A stretch of DNA of 27,406 nucleotides. It comes from UBA4735 sp035935465. GTDB lineage: Bacteria > Chloroflexota > Limnocylindria > P2-11E. This document shows, piece after piece, positions 15,930-23,116 of this stretch. The position numbers were made by a program, and so were the translations under genes. Below the pieces are notes generated by a model, which made no database searches, was not told the origin of the DNA, and worked only from the letters and a program-made list of their open reading frames with translations. The stretch's first letter is position 1. Every line of letters starts with the position of its first letter. Location: positions 1 to 27,406 of the forward strand of contig DASYXA010000077.1 in NCBI GenBank assembly GCA_035935465.1, in the 5' to 3' direction.

Positions 15930-17269
15930 CGCTCGACCTCACGCGCAACGCGCCGAAGCCGCCGCCCGAGAATCCGGAGGCCGAAGCGTCGCTCCTCGGT
16001 GCGATCCTCATCGATCACTCGCTGTACGCGCCGTTCGTCCGCGACCGCATCGCGCCGCCCGACCTGTCACGCGACAACCACAAGCTCGTCCTCGGCGCGA
16101 TGGAGCGCGTCGCGGCGCGCGGCGACCAGATCTCGTTCGAGACCGTGCAGCAGGAGCTCGGCGCGACGAACGAGCTCGGCTCGGTCGGCGGCGCGCAGTT
16201 CCTCGTCGGTCTCATGCAGAACGTGCCGACCGTTGCGCACGCCGAGACCTACGCGACCATCGTCGCGCGCACGGCGCAGCTCCGGAAGCTCATCGGCGCG
16301 GCGAACGAGATCGCCCGGCTCGCGCTCGTGCGCGAGGATGCGCGCGGCGCGGTCGAGGACGCCCAGCGGCTCCTCTTCGCGGTCAGCGAGACGTCGCTCC
16401 ACCGGGACATCGTGTCGCTCGAGGTCGCGCTCAACCGGTACATCGCGCAGATCGAGGAGCGCGGCGACGAGGCCCAGGCCGGCGTGCCGACCGGGCTCAA
16501 GACGCTCGACGCGAAGACCGGCGGCCTGCAGCCCTCGGACCTCATCCTCGTCGCCGGCCGGCCGGGCCTCGGCAAGACCAGCCTGGCGCTCTGCTTCATC
16601 GAGCACGCCGCCCTTCGCGGGGGAAAGACCTGCGCGATCTTCTCCCTGGAGATGAGCGAGCTCCAGGTCGTGCAGCGGCTCATCTCGATGAACGCGGAGA
16701 TCGACGGCAACCGCATCCGCCGCGGCCGGCTGTCGCTCCCCGAGCTGCAGGCGATCAGCGACGCGTCCGGCCGGCTGCAGCAGGCCCAGATCTACGTCGA
16801 AGAGTCGACCCGGCTGACGGTCACCGACATCCTCGCGAAGTCGCGGCGGCTGCAAGCCGAACGCGGGTCCCTCGACCTCATCGTCATCGACTACCTCCAG
16901 CTCATCGAAGGGGCCGCGGGCGACGACGACGACAACCGGGTGCAGGAGGTCGCGAAGATCTCCCGCGCGCTGAAGGCGATCGCCCGCGAGCTAGAGGTCC
17001 CGGTGGTCGCGATCTCACAGCTGTCGCGGCAGATCGAGACCCGCGGCACCGAGCCCATGCTCTCCGACCTACGCGAGAGCGGAAGCTTGGAAGCGGACGC
17101 GGACATCGTGATGTTCCTGTGGCAGAAGGATCAGCAGGATCGCAAGGACGGCGTCGTGCGGCTGAAGCTCGCGAAGCACCGGAACGGCCCGACCGCCGAC
17201 ATCGACCTGCACTTCGAAGCCGAGCTCACACGGTTCCGCGATCTCGGCGAGACGCGCGAGGTCGCGTAG
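15926..17269 (+). CDS. dnaB: Replicative DNA helicase DnaB, second tandem copy
   Basis: This 447-residue protein has complete DnaB architecture. The N-terminal domain starts at ENPEAEASLLGAILIDH. Walker A is AGRPGLGKTSLA (Lys about 217). It then has FSLEMSELQVVQRLISM, Walker B DLIVIDYLQL, VAISQLSRQIETRG, DLRESGSLEADAD and the arginine finger LAKHRNGPT. All catalytic elements are intact, so it is not a decayed duplicate. It is clearly diverged from the upstream copy across the whole N-terminal domain, which points to an old duplication or separate acquisition rather than a recent one. Start and stop overlap upstream (ATGA) implies coupled translation and near-equal dose, compatible with mixed hexamers; that is inference. 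It ends three bases before a convergent gene. Confidence 0.95.
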   Translation: MTLDLTRNAPKPPPENPEAEASLLGAILIDHSLYAPFVRDRIAPPDLSRDNHKLVLGAMERVAARGDQISFETVQQELGATNELGSVGGAQFLVGLMQNVPTVAHAETYATIVARTAQLRKLIGAANEIARLALVREDARGAVEDAQRLLFAVSETSLHRDIVSLEVALNRYIAQIEERGDEAQAGVPTGLKTLDAKTGGLQPSDLILVAGRPGLGKTSLALCFIEHAALRGGKTCAIFSLEMSELQVVQRLISMNAEIDGNRIRRGRLSLPELQAISDASGRLQQAQIYVEESTRLTVTDILAKSRRLQAERGSLDLIVIDYLQLIEGAAGDDDDNRVQEVAKISRALKAIARELEVPVVAISQLSRQIETRGTEPMLSDLRESGSLEADADIVMFLWQKDQQDRKDGVVRLKLAKHRNGPTADIDLHFEAELTRFRDLGETREVA

Positions 17270-17271
17270 GC

Positions 17272-17829
17272 CTAGCCGGCTCGGCGCGCCTTCCGGGCGG
17301 CGATCGCCGCAGCCATGGCCGACCCTCCGATCAAGCCGCCGATCGCGCCGAACGCGGCGTAGCTCGCGATCGCGAGGCCCAGGCCTCGGGTCGCGGCCGC
17401 GGTCGGCGGAAGCGCGACGAGCAGCTTCACCCCGAGGATCGCGAGATTGCCCAGCAGGCCGGCGAGCGCGGTCCAGCCGACGCGCAGCCACCGCGCGGTC
17501 GCGGCGAGGCCGTCGACCACCGCGCCCGCGGCGGCGAGTCCGAGCGCGGCGCCGCCATCACCGCCGACCGAGCCCGCGGCCGCACCCAGGCCTGCGGCGA
17601 TGCCGCCCAGCGCGTTGCCCGAGGCGATGCGGCCGACGACGAGGCCGGCCATCCAGAACAGCGCGTTGTGGCCGGGAAGCTGTAGCGGCAGGCGCACCAC
17701 CTTCGCGAGCGTGACCGCGACCAGCCCGACGCAGATCGGCAGCAGCCAGGCGCGCGCGAACGCGAGGACCGCGAGGCTAGAGGGCGCGAAGCCGCTCGCG
17801 CGAGATACCTCTCCAGAGTGCCGAGCCAT
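17272..17829 (-). CDS. Multi-pass membrane protein, unknown function
   Basis: The protein is 185 residues and largely hydrophobic, with about five predicted membrane segments (around 28-45, 55-70, 75-105, 115-140 and 150-175) rich in Ala, Gly and Leu. A cytoplasmic start with MARHSGEVSRASGFAPS precedes them and a basic KARRAG tail ends the chain. RLPLQLPGHNALFWMAGLVV between the first two helices is the most distinctive sequence. I cannot place it in a family. It has the size and gross pattern of an ECF-type vitamin/metal transporter S component, but no diagnostic motif was seen. The ATG at 17829 is preceded by GAGGAGG at correct spacing and lies inside the upstream TiaS-like gene, giving a 53-bp overlap. 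Confidence 0.75.
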   Translation of the reverse strand: MARHSGEVSRASGFAPSSLAVLAFARAWLLPICVGLVAVTLAKVVRLPLQLPGHNALFWMAGLVVGRIASGNALGGIAAGLGAAAGSVGGDGGAALGLAAAGAVVDGLAATARWLRVGWTALAGLLGNLAILGVKLLVALPPTAAATRGLGLAIASYAAFGAIGGLIGGSAMAAAIAARKARRAG

Positions 17830-18502
17830 CGCGGGCCTCCTCGATCAGCAATGTCGGTCGCCCGCCGCGGAGCACCGGGCGGCACCAGTCTCCCACGTCG
17901 ATCAGGTCCGCATCCCGCAGCCCGACCGGGCGGTCGTCGCTGCGGAACTCCGTGATCCCGGACTGCCGCAAGCGCGCGACGGCGACGACGCCCTGGAGCC
18001 GCCGGACGTCGCCGAGGTCGAGGAACCGGCCGTCGTCCCCGCCGCGGCGCAGCGCGACCGCGGCGAGCGCGCCGATCACGCCCTGGCCGGTGCCGCCGTG
18101 GGCGCTGAGGTGGACGCCCGCCCGCGCCGCCAGGGCCGTGGCCTCGCTCGCCGGGAGCACGTCCTGCTGGGCGCGGCGGCCGAACTCGACGACCGCCGCG
18201 GCGGCCGGCTCCGTGGCGATGCACAGGCCGGGGTCCGATCCGCTCGGCGCACGGGCCTCGAGGAAGGCTCCGGCGAAGGCGGCCAGCTCGTCGATCGCGG
18301 AGGCGGTCTCGACCGACAGGCACGCCGAGCTGTTGTGGGACGTGTAGGGGATCCGCGGGTCGACGAGGAGCTGATGCCGGGTGATGCCGCCGAGCCACGC
18401 TCCGAGCGTGACTCGCAGCGCGGCGGCGAGCTCTCGGGCGATGAACCCGGTGCCGCGGCTGTCGAGGACGTCCGTGTCGTCGATGCCGACGAGCACCGTC
18501 AT
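17777..18502 (-). CDS. TiaS-like GIDDTD-motif protein
   Basis: The protein is 241 residues and begins MTVLVGIDDTDVLDSRGTG, matching the IGIDDTDS opening of archaeal TiaS, the enzyme that attaches agmatine to C34 of tRNA-Ile2. A later segment, DPRIPYTSHNSSACL, parallels the TiaS RLNPNIPWKTRGNGAV region. HGGTGQGVIGALAAVAL is glycine-rich. The C-terminal zinc finger and OB-fold of full TiaS are absent; the remaining part looks like a short unique domain (RPVGLRDADLIDVGDWC). It may therefore be a kinase-like relative with another substrate. Bacteria normally use TilS lysidine, so agmatinylation here is not assumed. Its ATG overlaps the rplI stop by four bases and its own 3' end overlaps the next membrane-protein gene by 53 bp. 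Confidence 0.7.
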   Translation of the reverse strand: MTVLVGIDDTDVLDSRGTGFIARELAAALRVTLGAWLGGITRHQLLVDPRIPYTSHNSSACLSVETASAIDELAAFAGAFLEARAPSGSDPGLCIATEPAAAAVVEFGRRAQQDVLPASEATALAARAGVHLSAHGGTGQGVIGALAAVALRRGGDDGRFLDLGDVRRLQGVVAVARLRQSGITEFRSDDRPVGLRDADLIDVGDWCRPVLRGGRPTLLIEEARDGSALWRGISRERLRAL

Positions 18503-18945
18503 CGGGCCGGCTCGATCGCGACGGTGAGGGCCGCGCGCACGTCGGTGCGCAGGCGCACCTCCACGCGATGCACACCGAGCGCGCGGAGCGGCTCGGCCTG
18601 GATCTTCCGCGGATCCACGTCGATCCGGTGCTCGCGCTTCAGCGCGTCGGCGATCTCCTTCGTGGTGACCGAGCCGAAGGTCTTCCCCTGGTCGCCGGCC
18701 TTGAGCGTGAAGATGAGCGTCACGGCGGAGAGCTTCTTCGCGAGCGCCTCGGCGTCGCCGTGCGCGCGGTCCTGCTTCGCCTGGAGGCTCGCGCGCTCCT
18801 GCGCGACGCGCTTGAGCTCGCCCGCGCTCGCCTCGATCGCGAGACCCTTCGGGAGCAGGAAGTTCTGGGCGTAGCCGTCGGCGACCTCTCTCACGTCACC
18901 GGGGCGGCCGAGCCCGCGGACCTCCTGCTTCAGGACGACGCGCAC
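18499..18945 (-). CDS. rplI: 50S ribosomal protein L9
   Basis: At 148 residues this is standard L9 length. The N-terminal rRNA-binding domain is conserved (VVLKQEVRGLGRPGDVREVA, then DGYAQNFLLPKGLAIEA). A long connecting helix rich in Lys, Ala, Glu and Gln follows, and then the C-terminal domain with GKTFGSVTTKEIADAL. The start is GTG 18945, with no strong Shine-Dalgarno, ten bases after the stop of the small membrane protein. In many bacteria rplI is followed by dnaB; here the two are close but the dnaB pair is on the opposite strand, suggesting a local inversion. The TiaS-like gene is coupled to it by an ATGA overlap. Confidence 0.96.
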   Translation of the reverse strand: MRVVLKQEVRGLGRPGDVREVADGYAQNFLLPKGLAIEASAGELKRVAQERASLQAKQDRAHGDAEALAKKLSAVTLIFTLKAGDQGKTFGSVTTKEIADALKREHRIDVDPRKIQAEPLRALGVHRVEVRLRTDVRAALTVAIEPAR

Positions 18946-18955
18946 GTTGCTCGGG

Positions 18956-19141
18956 CTACGCGGTCGGAACGGACGGCGACTCGGGCAGGGCGTTCTCCTG
19001 CTCGGACTTGCGGAGCTCCATCTCCCAGGCGAGGACGGAGGCCGCGACGGCGACCACGCCCATCACGGTCAGCGCGCCGATGATCGCGAGGATCGCCTCG
19101 ATGGCTCCAAAGAACCCGCCGTCGTTGTCGCGGTCGCTCAT
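18956..19141 (-). CDS. Small single-pass membrane protein
   Basis: This 61-residue protein starts at ATG 19141, with a GGGGGG-type ribosome-binding stretch about 10 bases upstream. It has a polar N-terminus (MSDRDNDGGFFGAI), one strongly hydrophobic helix (about residues 12-38) and a charged tail (EMELRKSEQENALPESPSVPTA). No family is recognised. Its position ten bases before rplI suggests it is cotranscribed with the ribosomal protein and the TiaS-like gene. Probably real because of start context, helix and spacing, but small enough that conservation would need to be seen to be sure. Confidence 0.65.
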   Translation of the reverse strand: MSDRDNDGGFFGAIEAILAIIGALTVMGVVAVAASVLAWEMELRKSEQENALPESPSVPTA

Positions 19142-19226
19142 ACGGATCGCCCCCCTATCGGTATGGAGTCCAATCTACCGCCCGCGATGGCCCGCCGCCG
19201 AGCGGCTGGCGCGCCGGTCGCGGGCC

Positions 19227-19985
19227 TCAGGCGGGACGGACCTCGCCGTCGGGGAAGTGCGTGCGGACCGCGGCGACGGCCGCCGAGACCGCGGCGTCGT
19301 GGTCGGGCGCCCAGAACGTGAGCTGGTAGCGCGCCTTCCCGTTCACGACGCGGCGGAGCTCCACCGTCGGCGCGGGATCGCGCGCGATCGCGGTGACCGA
19401 CGCGAGCGCCTCCTTCACGGCATCGGTCGAGAGCTCGCTTGCCGCGTCGAGCGCGAGGAACAGGACGCCGCGGCGCAGCGGGAACCGGGTGAGGTTCACG
19501 ACCGGCTTGGTCATGAAGTCGCCGTTCGGCACGATCACCTGCCGCCCGTCGGCGGTCCGGAGCTGGGTCGTGCGGAACGAGATCTCCTCGACGAGCCCGC
19601 TGTAACCGGAGACGTCGATCGTGTCGCCGATGCGGAACGGCCGCTCGACCAGGACCCACACGCCGGCGAAGAAGTTCCGCAGGATGTCCTGGAGCGAGAG
19701 CCCGATCACGATCCCGACGACGCTGAACGACGTCAGGATCCACCCGAACGCGCCCTGGGTGTAGATCGCGAGCACGATGAGGATCCCGAGCAGGATGACC
19801 CCGAGCTGGGCGAGGTTGCCGAGCAGGATCGTGGCGTTCCCGTGGGCCCGGTGGCGGGTGAGCTGCCGCATCGTGACGCCGCGGACGGCCCGCGCGAGCA
19901 CGATGGCGATGACCACCACGACCGCGGCCCAGAGGGTCCGGATCGTGTAGTCGAGGAGGGTGTCGCGGACGGCCAGGGGGTCCAT
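19227..19985 (-). CDS. Small-conductance mechanosensitive channel, MscS family
   Basis: This 252-residue channel has three membrane helices (about 10-35, 55-75 and 80-105). The pore helix TM3 leads into SFSVVGIVIGLSLQDILRNF, and then comes the beta-domain signature VERPFRIGDTIDVSGYSGLVEEISFRTTQLRTADG and VIVPNGDF. The cytoplasmic alpha/beta domain follows. Homologues open under membrane tension to release solutes during osmotic downshock. The ATG at 19985 lies 59 bp from the divergent lexA start, and the LexA operator sits between them, so LexA binding could also affect this gene; that is untested. It is short for the family but complete. Confidence 0.93.
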   Translation of the reverse strand: MDPLAVRDTLLDYTIRTLWAAVVVVIAIVLARAVRGVTMRQLTRHRAHGNATILLGNLAQLGVILLGILIVLAIYTQGAFGWILTSFSVVGIVIGLSLQDILRNFFAGVWVLVERPFRIGDTIDVSGYSGLVEEISFRTTQLRTADGRQVIVPNGDFMTKPVVNLTRFPLRRGVLFLALDAASELSTDAVKEALASVTAIARDPAPTVELRRVVNGKARYQLTFWAPDHDAAVSAAVAAVRTHFPDGEVRPA

Positions 19986-20009
19986 TCCGGCCGGATGCTA
20001 GGGGTCATA

Positions 20010-20038
20010 TTGACAAACGAACATCCGTTCGGTACCGT
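20010..20038 (+). promoter_or_regulatory. lexA promoter with LexA operator in the spacer
   Basis: TTGACA (20010-20015), a 17-bp spacer and TACCGT (20033-20038) form a promoter. The 14-bp palindrome CGAACATCCGTTCG at 20018-20031 has the GAAC-N4-GTTC core of Gram-positive/actinobacterial LexA boxes. It lies between the two hexamers, ideal for repression. The expected transcription start coincides with the lexA ATG at 20045. Confidence 0.75.
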
Positions 20039-20044
20039 CCGGCC

Positions 20045-20650
20045 ATGACCAAACAGGACCAGCAGCGCGCCGAACGGATCCTCGAGTACATCCGCGAGAC
20101 CATCGACGAGCGGGGCTACCCGCCGAGCGTCCGAGAGATCGCCGAGGCGGTCGGCCTCGCGTCCACATCCGCGGTGCACCACCACCTCACGAAGCTCGAG
20201 AAGGACGGCCGCCTCCAGAAGGAGGCGACCCGCTCCCGCGCGCTGTCCCTCCCCGGCAGCCACGCCGCCAAGCTCGTGCACGCGCCGATCATCGGCGAGA
20301 TCGCGGCCGGCCAGCCGATCGAGGCGTATGAGGATCGCAGCGAGACGATGACCCTTCCCGCGGAGCTCGCGCCACGACACGACACGTTCGTGCTCCGCGT
20401 GCGCGGCAAGTCGATGATCGACGACCACATCGACAACGGCGATTACGTCGTGATCCAGCCGCAGGACACGGCGCGCGATGGCGAGATCGTCGTCGCGATC
20501 CTCGACGACAACACCGCGACCCTCAAGCGCTTCTACAAGGAGCGCGACCGCGTCCGGCTGCAGCCGGCCAACAGCGCGATGGAGCCGATCTACGCCCGGG
20601 ACGTCAAGATCCAGGGCAAGGTCATCGGGGTCATCCGCCGGCTCTCCTAG
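20045..20650 (+). CDS. lexA: SOS repressor LexA
   Basis: This 201-residue repressor-protease starts with a winged HTH (about residues 25-60, PPSVREIAEAVGLAS and SAVHHHLTKLEKDG). The autocleavage site Ala-Gly is in GEIAAGQP (about 88-89). The catalytic serine is in GKSMIDDHIDNGDYV (Ser123) and the catalytic lysine in TATLKRFYKE (Lys161). RecA-stimulated self-cleavage would release the operator upstream of its own gene. The ATG at 20045 sits seven bases after the -10 element, so the message is probably leaderless and no Shine-Dalgarno is present. It heads a three-gene operon with the HTH_42 protein (nine-base gap) and dinB. Confidence 0.97.
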   Translation: MTKQDQQRAERILEYIRETIDERGYPPSVREIAEAVGLASTSAVHHHLTKLEKDGRLQKEATRSRALSLPGSHAAKLVHAPIIGEIAAGQPIEAYEDRSETMTLPAELAPRHDTFVLRVRGKSMIDDHIDNGDYVVIQPQDTARDGEIVVAILDDNTATLKRFYKERDRVRLQPANSAMEPIYARDVKIQGKVIGVIRRLS

Positions 20651-20659
20651 CCGTCGCCG

Positions 20660-21772
20660 GTGACCACCCCGCGCGTCCTCTCCGACCGTGAGCTGAACCG
20701 CGCGCTCCTGGCACGGCAATTCCTCCTGGAACGCGCGCCGCTCACGCCGCCGGCGGCGATCGAACGGCTCGCCGGCCTCCAGGCCCAATGGGCGCCCGCG
20801 CCGTACGTCGGCCTCTGGTCGCGCCTCAACGCGTTCGCGATCGCGGATCTCGAGCGGGCGCTGCTCGCGCGCACGGTCGTGAAGGCGACGCTCATGCGCG
20901 GGACGCTCCACCTGGTCAGCGCGAAGGACTACCCCGCCCTCTCGGTCGCGACAACGCGCTCGCGGCCCGAGCGCTGGGCGCCGGCATCGCGCCGGCTCGC
21001 CGACGCGGCGCGGATCCATCGCAAGACGATCGCGTACGCAACGCGCGCACGGACGCGCGAGGAGCTCGCGCGCTTCCTCGAGACGCAGGGCGTGGCGAAG
21101 GAGCTGTCGCGGCCGATGCTCTGGTGGCTCATCGCGTCGCGCGGCTGGCTCGTCCACGTGCCGCCGAGCGGGACCTGGGCTCACCGTCTCTCGGGCGACC
21201 TCATCGCGGCCCCGGCGTGGATCCGCGCCGCGCGCGAGCCCGACCTCGCCGCGGCCGTACGGCTCACGGTGCGGCGCCATCTCGGCGCCTTCGGCCCCGC
21301 CTCGATCGGCGACATCGCCTCGTGGAGCTCGATCCGCGGGCCCGCGATCCGCGCGGCGCTCGACGGGCTCGGTGCGACTGTGCGCACGTTCGCCGATCCG
21401 CGCGGCCGCACGCTGTACGACATCGCGGGCGCGCCGCTCCCGGACCCGGACACGCCGGCTCCGGTCCGGTTCCTCCCGAAGTGGGACAGCACGCTCCTCG
21501 CGTACGCGCCGCCCGAGCGCGTGCGGATCCTCGCCGAGCCGCACCGCGGGACGGTCATCGCCAAGAACGGCGACGTCGCGCAGACGGTCCTCGTCGACGG
21601 CATGGTCGCGGGCACCTGGCGCGTGACCGCGACGCCGAGCGCGGCCGTCGTCACGGTGACGCCGTTCGGCCGGATCGCGAGAGCCGATCGCGCGGCGCTC
21701 GTCGCGGAGGGCGAGCGTCTGGCCCGCTTCGTCGCCCCGGCGGCGAAGACCCACGGCGCCACGCTCGCGTGA
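20660..21772 (+). CDS. HTH_42 winged-helix protein, AlkZ/YcaQ-like
   Basis: The protein is 370 residues and belongs to the winged-helix DNA-binding HTH_42 family, which includes the DNA glycosylases AlkZ and AlkX/YcaQ. In those enzymes a Q-x-Q motif carries out base excision at interstrand crosslinks or bulky alkyl adducts. Here LAGLQAQWAPAPYVGLWSR (about residues 38-56) contains Gln41-Ala-Gln43 in the matching place. Later family segments are VVKATLMRGTLHLVSAKDYP, the winged-helix part around ARTREELARFLE, and FLPKWDSTLLAY. The start is GTG 20660, nine bases past lexA. The stop overlaps the dinB start (GTGA). Placement inside a LexA-controlled operon supports a DNA-damage role. Glycosylase activity itself is inferred. 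Confidence 0.88.
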   Translation: MTTPRVLSDRELNRALLARQFLLERAPLTPPAAIERLAGLQAQWAPAPYVGLWSRLNAFAIADLERALLARTVVKATLMRGTLHLVSAKDYPALSVATTRSRPERWAPASRRLADAARIHRKTIAYATRARTREELARFLETQGVAKELSRPMLWWLIASRGWLVHVPPSGTWAHRLSGDLIAAPAWIRAAREPDLAAAVRLTVRRHLGAFGPASIGDIASWSSIRGPAIRAALDGLGATVRTFADPRGRTLYDIAGAPLPDPDTPAPVRFLPKWDSTLLAYAPPERVRILAEPHRGTVIAKNGDVAQTVLVDGMVAGTWRVTATPSAAVVTVTPFGRIARADRAALVAEGERLARFVAPAAKTHGATLA

Positions 21773-22980
21773 TCGAACGCACGATCCTGCACGGCGACCT
21801 CGATGCGTTCTACGCGTCGGTGGAGCAGCGCGACCATCCCGAGTACCGCGGCCGGCCGCTCGTCGTGGGCGGCGGCCCGACCGACCGCGGCGTCGTGAGC
21901 GCCGCGTCCTACGAGGCCCGCGCGTTCGGCGTGCACTCGGCGATGCCGCTGCAGCAGGCCGCGAAGCTCTGCCCCCACGCGATCTTCGTGCCCGGGAGCT
22001 TCGAGGCCTACGAGGCCGCGTCGGATGCGGTGATGGCCCTGTTCGCCGAACGCACGCCGCTGGTCGAGCCGATCTCGCTGGATGAGGCGTTCCTCGACAT
22101 CACCGGCACGGCGCACCTCTTCGGCGGACCGGAAGCGTGCGCGCGCGATCTGAAGCGCGCGGTGCGCGACGAGGTCGGCCTGGTGCTCTCGGTCGGGATG
22201 GCCTCGAACAAGCTCTGCGCGAAGGTCGGGTCGGACCTTCGCAAGCCGGATGGATTCGTGATCGTCCCGCGCGGCGGCGAGGCCGCCTTCCTCGCGCCAC
22301 TCCCGCTCAGGCGCCTGTGGGGCGTCGGACCGAAGACCCAGCAGGTGCTCGAGGACCTCGGACTGCGCACGATCGGGGATCTCGCGAACGCCGATCCCGC
22401 GCTCCTCGAGGCGCGGCTCGGCGAGCACGGCGCGACGATCGCCCGGCGCGCGAAGGGCCTCGACGACGACCGTGAGGTGGTACCCGATCCGGGGGCCCCG
22501 AAGTCGATCGGGCACGCCCACACGTTCGACCGCAACACCCTCGACCACGCGCAGCTCGAGGCGACGCTCCTGCGCCTGTCCGAGGGCGTCGGCCGCCGGC
22601 TCCGCAGGCACGAGCTCCGCGGGCGGACGGTGACGCTCCAGCTGCGCGTCGCGCCGTTCGAGACCCGCACGCGGCAGCGCACGTTCACCGAGCCGACGGC
22701 CGACGACCTCAGGATCTTCGAGACCGCCCGGACGCTCTTGCGCGACGCGCTCGCCGCGGACCGGGACGCGGGACGGGTGAGCCCGGTGCGGCTCGTCGGG
22801 GTGACCGTGAGCGGCCTCGTCGGCGGTGAGCAGCTGGACCTCTTCACCGGCGCGCGGGTCTCGCGGCTCAACGCGGCGCTCGACGCGGTGCGGTCGAAGT
22901 TCGGCGACAACGCCCTCGACCGCGCGAGCGCGCGCGAGGCGAACGTGCGCCGGCGCATATCCGATCGCCGGCCCCGCTGA
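21769..22980 (+). CDS. dinB: DNA polymerase IV (Y family)
   Basis: This translesion polymerase is 403 residues from GTG 21769, which overlaps the stop of the HTH_42 gene by four bases. Palm catalytic acids are in ILHGDLDAFYASVEQ (Asp10 and the following Asp12) and PISLDEAFLDI (Asp105-Glu106). The finger segment GVVSAASYEARAFGVHSAMP is typical. Helix-hairpin-helix elements follow (LWGVGPKTQQVLEDLGLRTIGDLA), then the little-finger domain with FDRNTL and LRVAPFETRTRQRTF. Near the C-terminus EQLDLFTG provides a QLDLF beta-clamp-binding motif. It is the last gene of the LexA-controlled operon. The DnaA-box-like array begins four bases after its stop codon. Confidence 0.96.
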   Translation: MIERTILHGDLDAFYASVEQRDHPEYRGRPLVVGGGPTDRGVVSAASYEARAFGVHSAMPLQQAAKLCPHAIFVPGSFEAYEAASDAVMALFAERTPLVEPISLDEAFLDITGTAHLFGGPEACARDLKRAVRDEVGLVLSVGMASNKLCAKVGSDLRKPDGFVIVPRGGEAAFLAPLPLRRLWGVGPKTQQVLEDLGLRTIGDLANADPALLEARLGEHGATIARRAKGLDDDREVVPDPGAPKSIGHAHTFDRNTLDHAQLEATLLRLSEGVGRRLRRHELRGRTVTLQLRVAPFETRTRQRTFTEPTADDLRIFETARTLLRDALAADRDAGRVSPVRLVGVTVSGLVGGEQLDLFTGARVSRLNAALDAVRSKFGDNALDRASAREANVRRRISDRRPR

Positions 22981-22983
22981 AGC

Positions 22984-23050
22984 TGTGGATGGACTGTGGA
23001 CGACGAGCACGCACCGCTGTGGACGAAGGTGTGGACGCGTTCGTGGACAA
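22984..23050 (+). promoter_or_regulatory. Five-copy phased DnaA-box-like array
   Basis: Five nonamers, TGTGGATGG (22984), TGTGGACGA (22995), TGTGGACGA (23018), TGTGGACGC (23030) and CGTGGACAA (23042), lie in the same direction with start-to-start steps of 11, 23, 12 and 12 bp, about one or two helical turns. The last reverse-complements to TTGTCCACG, one base from the high-GC DnaA box TTGTCCACA. The array fills the space between dinB and the next small gene. Confidence 0.6.
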
Positions 23051-23116
23051 AGAGCCTTGTTCGCCGTCAAGCCGGTGCCGATGATGCGCAGGTCGCGTCG
23101 AAGGAAGGGACAGCAA

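Noticed and set aside
22984..23050. CRISPR array or tandem coding repeat
   Set aside because: Units are only 9 bp with 2-3-bp gaps (one 14-bp gap) and no spacers; a Trp-Thr periodic peptide in one frame is a by-product of the 12-bp period.
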